In this document: positions 62,135-64,000 of the stretch, one piece after another
Numbering within the stretch: position 1 is the stretch's first letter
How the letters are laid out: each line of letters begins with the position of its first letter
From: Cytophagales bacterium Alg240-R148
Lineage (GTDB): Bacteria > Bacteroidota > Bacteroidia > Cytophagales > Cyclobacteriaceae
Direction: 5' to 3'
DNA length: 64,000 nt
Assembly (NCBI GenBank): GCA_900537185.1
Contig: LS999828.1
Location: 436,706 to 500,705, forward strand
Notes under the pieces: generated by a model
Databases searched by the model: none
Told to the model about the DNA's origin: nothing
What the model saw: only the letters and a program-made list of their open reading frames with translations
Made by a program: the position numbers and the translations under genes

Positions 62135-62392
62135 CTAACAAAAATGGCCAATTTACCTCCCAAAAAACATGAGTAAAATCACTTATGTGTATGATTGCCA
62201 ATGTTTTTACAACTTAGTGCGCCGCACTTTACTTTAGATTTAATAGGTCGTTCTCGTTCCTTCTTATTTATTAGTTGCATCAATTTCTAGGCTCCTACAT
62301 TTAAGGACTTAAAACAATGTTTATTGACATAAAGCCTTTATATTTAGTACTGAAAACAATGAAGAAAAAAGCCATTGAGTAAAGTCTACACT

Positions 62393-62929
62393 ATGAACAC
62401 CCATCCAAAACCATCTATTAAATTAATTTTTCTGGTATTAATTGCATTTATTTTCACAGCGTGCTCAGATAAAAAAATAGAACAAGCAGCTATGTCAGAC
62501 CCCGCTGAATTGAAACAATTCGAAACCAAGAACCCTTTGCCAGATTCTCTTACCTCTGGTTCCTCGTACTTGTCCGTTTATTCACAAATTTACATCATAG
62601 AAAATAAAAGAAAACAAGACTTGGCAGTTACAGTTAGTTTAAGGAATTTGTCCAGAAAGGACTCCATTTACTTTACGGCCATTGAACATTTCGACACCTC
62701 TGGTAAATTGGTAGCTTCATACGTTCAAAAACCCATCGTTCTACAGCCTCTACAGACAGTAGAAATTGTATTAAGCCAGTACGAATCTGTAGGAGAAACG
62801 GGAGGAAACTTTATTTTCGATTGGCATAAACCTGCTGTAGCACCAAATCCGCTTTTTGAAGCCGTAATGATATCTACCATGGGCCAGCAAGGGCTGTCCT
62901 TTGTTACTACCGGAACCACACTAAAATAA
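62393..62929 (+). CDS. DUF3124 family lipoprotein
   Basis: A 178-residue lipoprotein (from ATG 62393; the open frame starts with TTG at 62375). The signal segment ends in the lipobox FIFTACS. The DUF3124 domain follows: SSYLSVYSQIYIIENKRKQDLAVTVSLRNLSRKDSIYFT, YVQKPIVLQPLQTVEIVL and GGNFIFDWHKPAVAPNPLFEAVMISTMGQQGLSF. Its function is unknown. It starts 239-258 bases from the divergent copper locus, and the MarC gene follows after 14 bases, so the two are co-transcribed. Confidence 0.85.
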   Translation: MNTHPKPSIKLIFLVLIAFIFTACSDKKIEQAAMSDPAELKQFETKNPLPDSLTSGSSYLSVYSQIYIIENKRKQDLAVTVSLRNLSRKDSIYFTAIEHFDTSGKLVASYVQKPIVLQPLQTVEIVLSQYESVGETGGNFIFDWHKPAVAPNPLFEAVMISTMGQQGLSFVTTGTTLK

Positions 62930-62943
62930 GGATCTACCCAGAA

Positions 62944-63552
62944 ATGATAGACTTCGTTGCTACTTACATTTTCTTTTTTGCCGTAATTGACCCTATCGGC
63001 ACAGTGCCTGTCTTTATTGCGGTTACCAACCGTTTTAACCCGGCAGAAAAGAGAAAAATTGCCATACGGGCTACGCTCATTGCTGCCGGTGTATTGTTGT
63101 TTTTTGTTGTTGCTGGTGAAATCATATTAGATGCCATCAACATTCCGCTTCCAGCCTTTCAAATTGCAGGTGGCGTGGTTTTATTTATGTTCGCTTTAAC
63201 TATGATTTTTGGTGAAAGCAAAGCAGAAGGTGAAATTAAGACTGTCAATAAAATTAATGACATTGCTGTTTTCCCTCTGGCCATGCCCTCATTGGCGAGC
63301 CCAGGTGCCATGTTAGTAGCTGTATTGTTAACTAAGAATGCCGATTTTAGTATCCTGCATCAAATGCAAACTTCCTTCATGATGCTGGCAGTGCTTATGA
63401 CTGCATTTTTTTTCATGCTTATCGCCGCTAAAATCAACAAGTTGATTGGCGATGGCGGCGCCAACATTATCAGCCGAGTTATGGGATTAATTTTGACAGC
63501 TGTAGCGGTTACCAATGTTCTAGAAGGGATTACAGAATATTTCTCTTTATAA
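62944..63552 (+). CDS. MarC family integral membrane protein
   Basis: A 202-residue protein with six hydrophobic helices, characteristic of the MarC/NAAT family. Conserved segments are FFAVIDPIGTVPVFIAVT near the N-terminus, FQIAGGVVLFMFALTMIFG in the middle and PLAMPSLASPGAMLVAVLL. Archaeal relatives transport neutral amino acids; bacterial MarC has no proven role and is not a resistance determinant. It is probably expressed with the DUF3124 gene. It converges on the YciI gene. Confidence 0.92.
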   Translation: MIDFVATYIFFFAVIDPIGTVPVFIAVTNRFNPAEKRKIAIRATLIAAGVLLFFVVAGEIILDAINIPLPAFQIAGGVVLFMFALTMIFGESKAEGEIKTVNKINDIAVFPLAMPSLASPGAMLVAVLLTKNADFSILHQMQTSFMMLAVLMTAFFFMLIAAKINKLIGDGGANIISRVMGLILTAVAVTNVLEGITEYFSL

Positions 63553-63559
63553 ATTGTAA

Positions 63560-63850
63560 TTACTCCTCGAGTAAATAGGACAGCTCTGTACTAGTTTTAC
63601 TTGGAATAAACTCTATAACATCAAAATCAGCTAAGCCAAATTTATAAAATGGATCTTGAACAAGCACCTCCATTAACACCTGTTTGTTTTCCATTTTTGA
63701 GAATATAACACCACCGGTTCGGGGCACTTTTTTACCAGAAGCTATAAAATTACCCAATTGGTATTGCTCGTCGAGGTAGGTGATGTGGTCTTCTAAGTAC
63801 CTTTCAACCTGCTCGAGAGGCACTTTATAAGTCAATGAAATTATGAACAT
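63560..63850 (-). CDS. YciI-family protein
   Basis: A 96-residue protein of the YCII fold (a ferredoxin-like alpha/beta sandwich). Family features are the early VPLEQVERYLEDHITYLDEQYQLGNFIASG with the conserved His and Asp, and LVQDPFYKFGLADFDVIEF with the catalytic-like Asp. Members act in varied small reactions, so function is open. It is separated from MarC by seven bases, with converging transcription. Confidence 0.88.
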   Translation of the reverse strand: MFIISLTYKVPLEQVERYLEDHITYLDEQYQLGNFIASGKKVPRTGGVIFSKMENKQVLMEVLVQDPFYKFGLADFDVIEFIPSKTSTELSYLLEE

Positions 63851-63902
63851 TTATGTTTTTTGTTAGCGGTATTCGCAAAACTAAAACAACCTATTACAAC
63901 TC

Positions 63903-63937
63903 AAAAAAAATGAGCAAAATACTTTGCTCATTTTTTT
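63903..63937. terminator. Bidirectional intrinsic terminator
   Basis: TGAGCAAA (63911-63918) pairs with TTTGCTCA (63923-63930) around ATAC, with A-runs before and T-runs after, so it can end transcription on either strand. It lies just after the stop of the partial gene at 63945 on the minus strand. Confidence 0.85.
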
Positions 63938-63944
63938 AATGCCT

Positions 63945-64000
63945 TTAGCCCAAATCTATCATTTCGGCTTTGAAAGGTTGTTTGTACAACCGCTTGCCTG
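63945..64000 (-). CDS. C-terminal end of an unidentified gene
   Basis: One minus-strand frame reads GKRLYKQPFKAEMIDLG followed by TAA at 63947-63945, open to the window edge. The 17 residues look like a normal soluble C-terminus, and a terminator follows eight bases later. Too little is visible to identify the protein. Confidence 0.5.
   Translation of the reverse strand, partial: GKRLYKQPFKAEMIDLG

Noticed and set aside
1-64000. Mobile elements, prophage or genomic island
   Set aside because: No transposase, integrase, phage structural gene, tRNA boundary or terminal inverted repeats were seen, and base composition and codon use look even along the window.

Overview
The window is about 38-40% GC by eye and reads as one contiguous stretch of chromosome from a free-living member of the Bacteroidota. 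I cannot place it more precisely, although a Cytophagales- or Saprospiria-like gliding marine lineage would fit. The pointers are: an ftsX-DUF3098-uppP-truB-ribF gene string; a giant SprB-repeat surface protein with a type B sorting domain of the type IX secretion system; TonB-dependent receptors with carboxypeptidase-like N-terminal domains; a CBM9/DUF5916 protein; LytTR two-component genes; promoters of the Bacteroidota TTG / TAnnTTTG type; and starts without Shine-Dalgarno sequences. I see no tRNA, rRNA, insertion sequence, prophage or CRISPR array. The only RNA gene is the small SRP RNA.

Layout. 1-4.6 kb (+): division and envelope genes (ftsX end, DUF3098, uppP), truB, ribF and the CoA transferase genes scoAB, closed by a strong terminator. 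4.9-10.8 kb: a small V4R-like protein, a large FAD/Fe-S 2-hydroxyacid dehydrogenase (-), an NlpC/P60 lipoprotein and an alpha/beta hydrolase (+), and miaA (-). 10.8-20.9 kb (-): a two-gene secretion operon made of a 102-residue single-repeat secreted protein and a ~3,260-residue adhesin. The adhesin is split by a one-base frameshift near 14,833 and contains recent internal duplications. 21.2-31.3 kb: a small membrane protein, smc, a DUF5916 protein, a thioredoxin-like protein, a TPR protein and two secreted proteins. 31.6-36.3 kb: asnB, ftsE, transaldolase, SRP RNA and dapD. 36.3-42 kb (+): a glycosyltransferase, then a Mn/Fe operon (DtxR-family repressor, lipoprotein, ATPase, two permeases). 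One permease carries a fused DtxR-like domain, and a candidate DtxR operator sits inside the operon promoter. 42-48.4 kb: an ECF sigma factor with a four-helix membrane partner (+), then a (-) operon of TonB receptor, TPR protein, LytS-type kinase and LytTR regulator, preceded by a tandem LytTR box. 48.5-57.3 kb (+): a periplasmic binding protein, then branched-chain amino-acid genes ilvD-ilvB-ilvN-ilvA behind two leader-peptide attenuators in series, then an orphan TPR histidine kinase. 57.4-64 kb: a pentapeptide-repeat protein, an unknown membrane protein, a copper-uptake locus (OprC/NosA-like receptor, YtkA-like lipoprotein, small CNGKC protein), a DUF3124 lipoprotein, MarC, YciI and the end of an unidentified gene.

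The most notable points are the tandem Ile/Val attenuators before ilvD, each with a leader peptide, an antiterminator and a terminator that can be read directly; the permease-DtxR fusion under a DtxR-type operator; the LytTR autoregulation box; and the frameshifted, internally duplicated giant adhesin.
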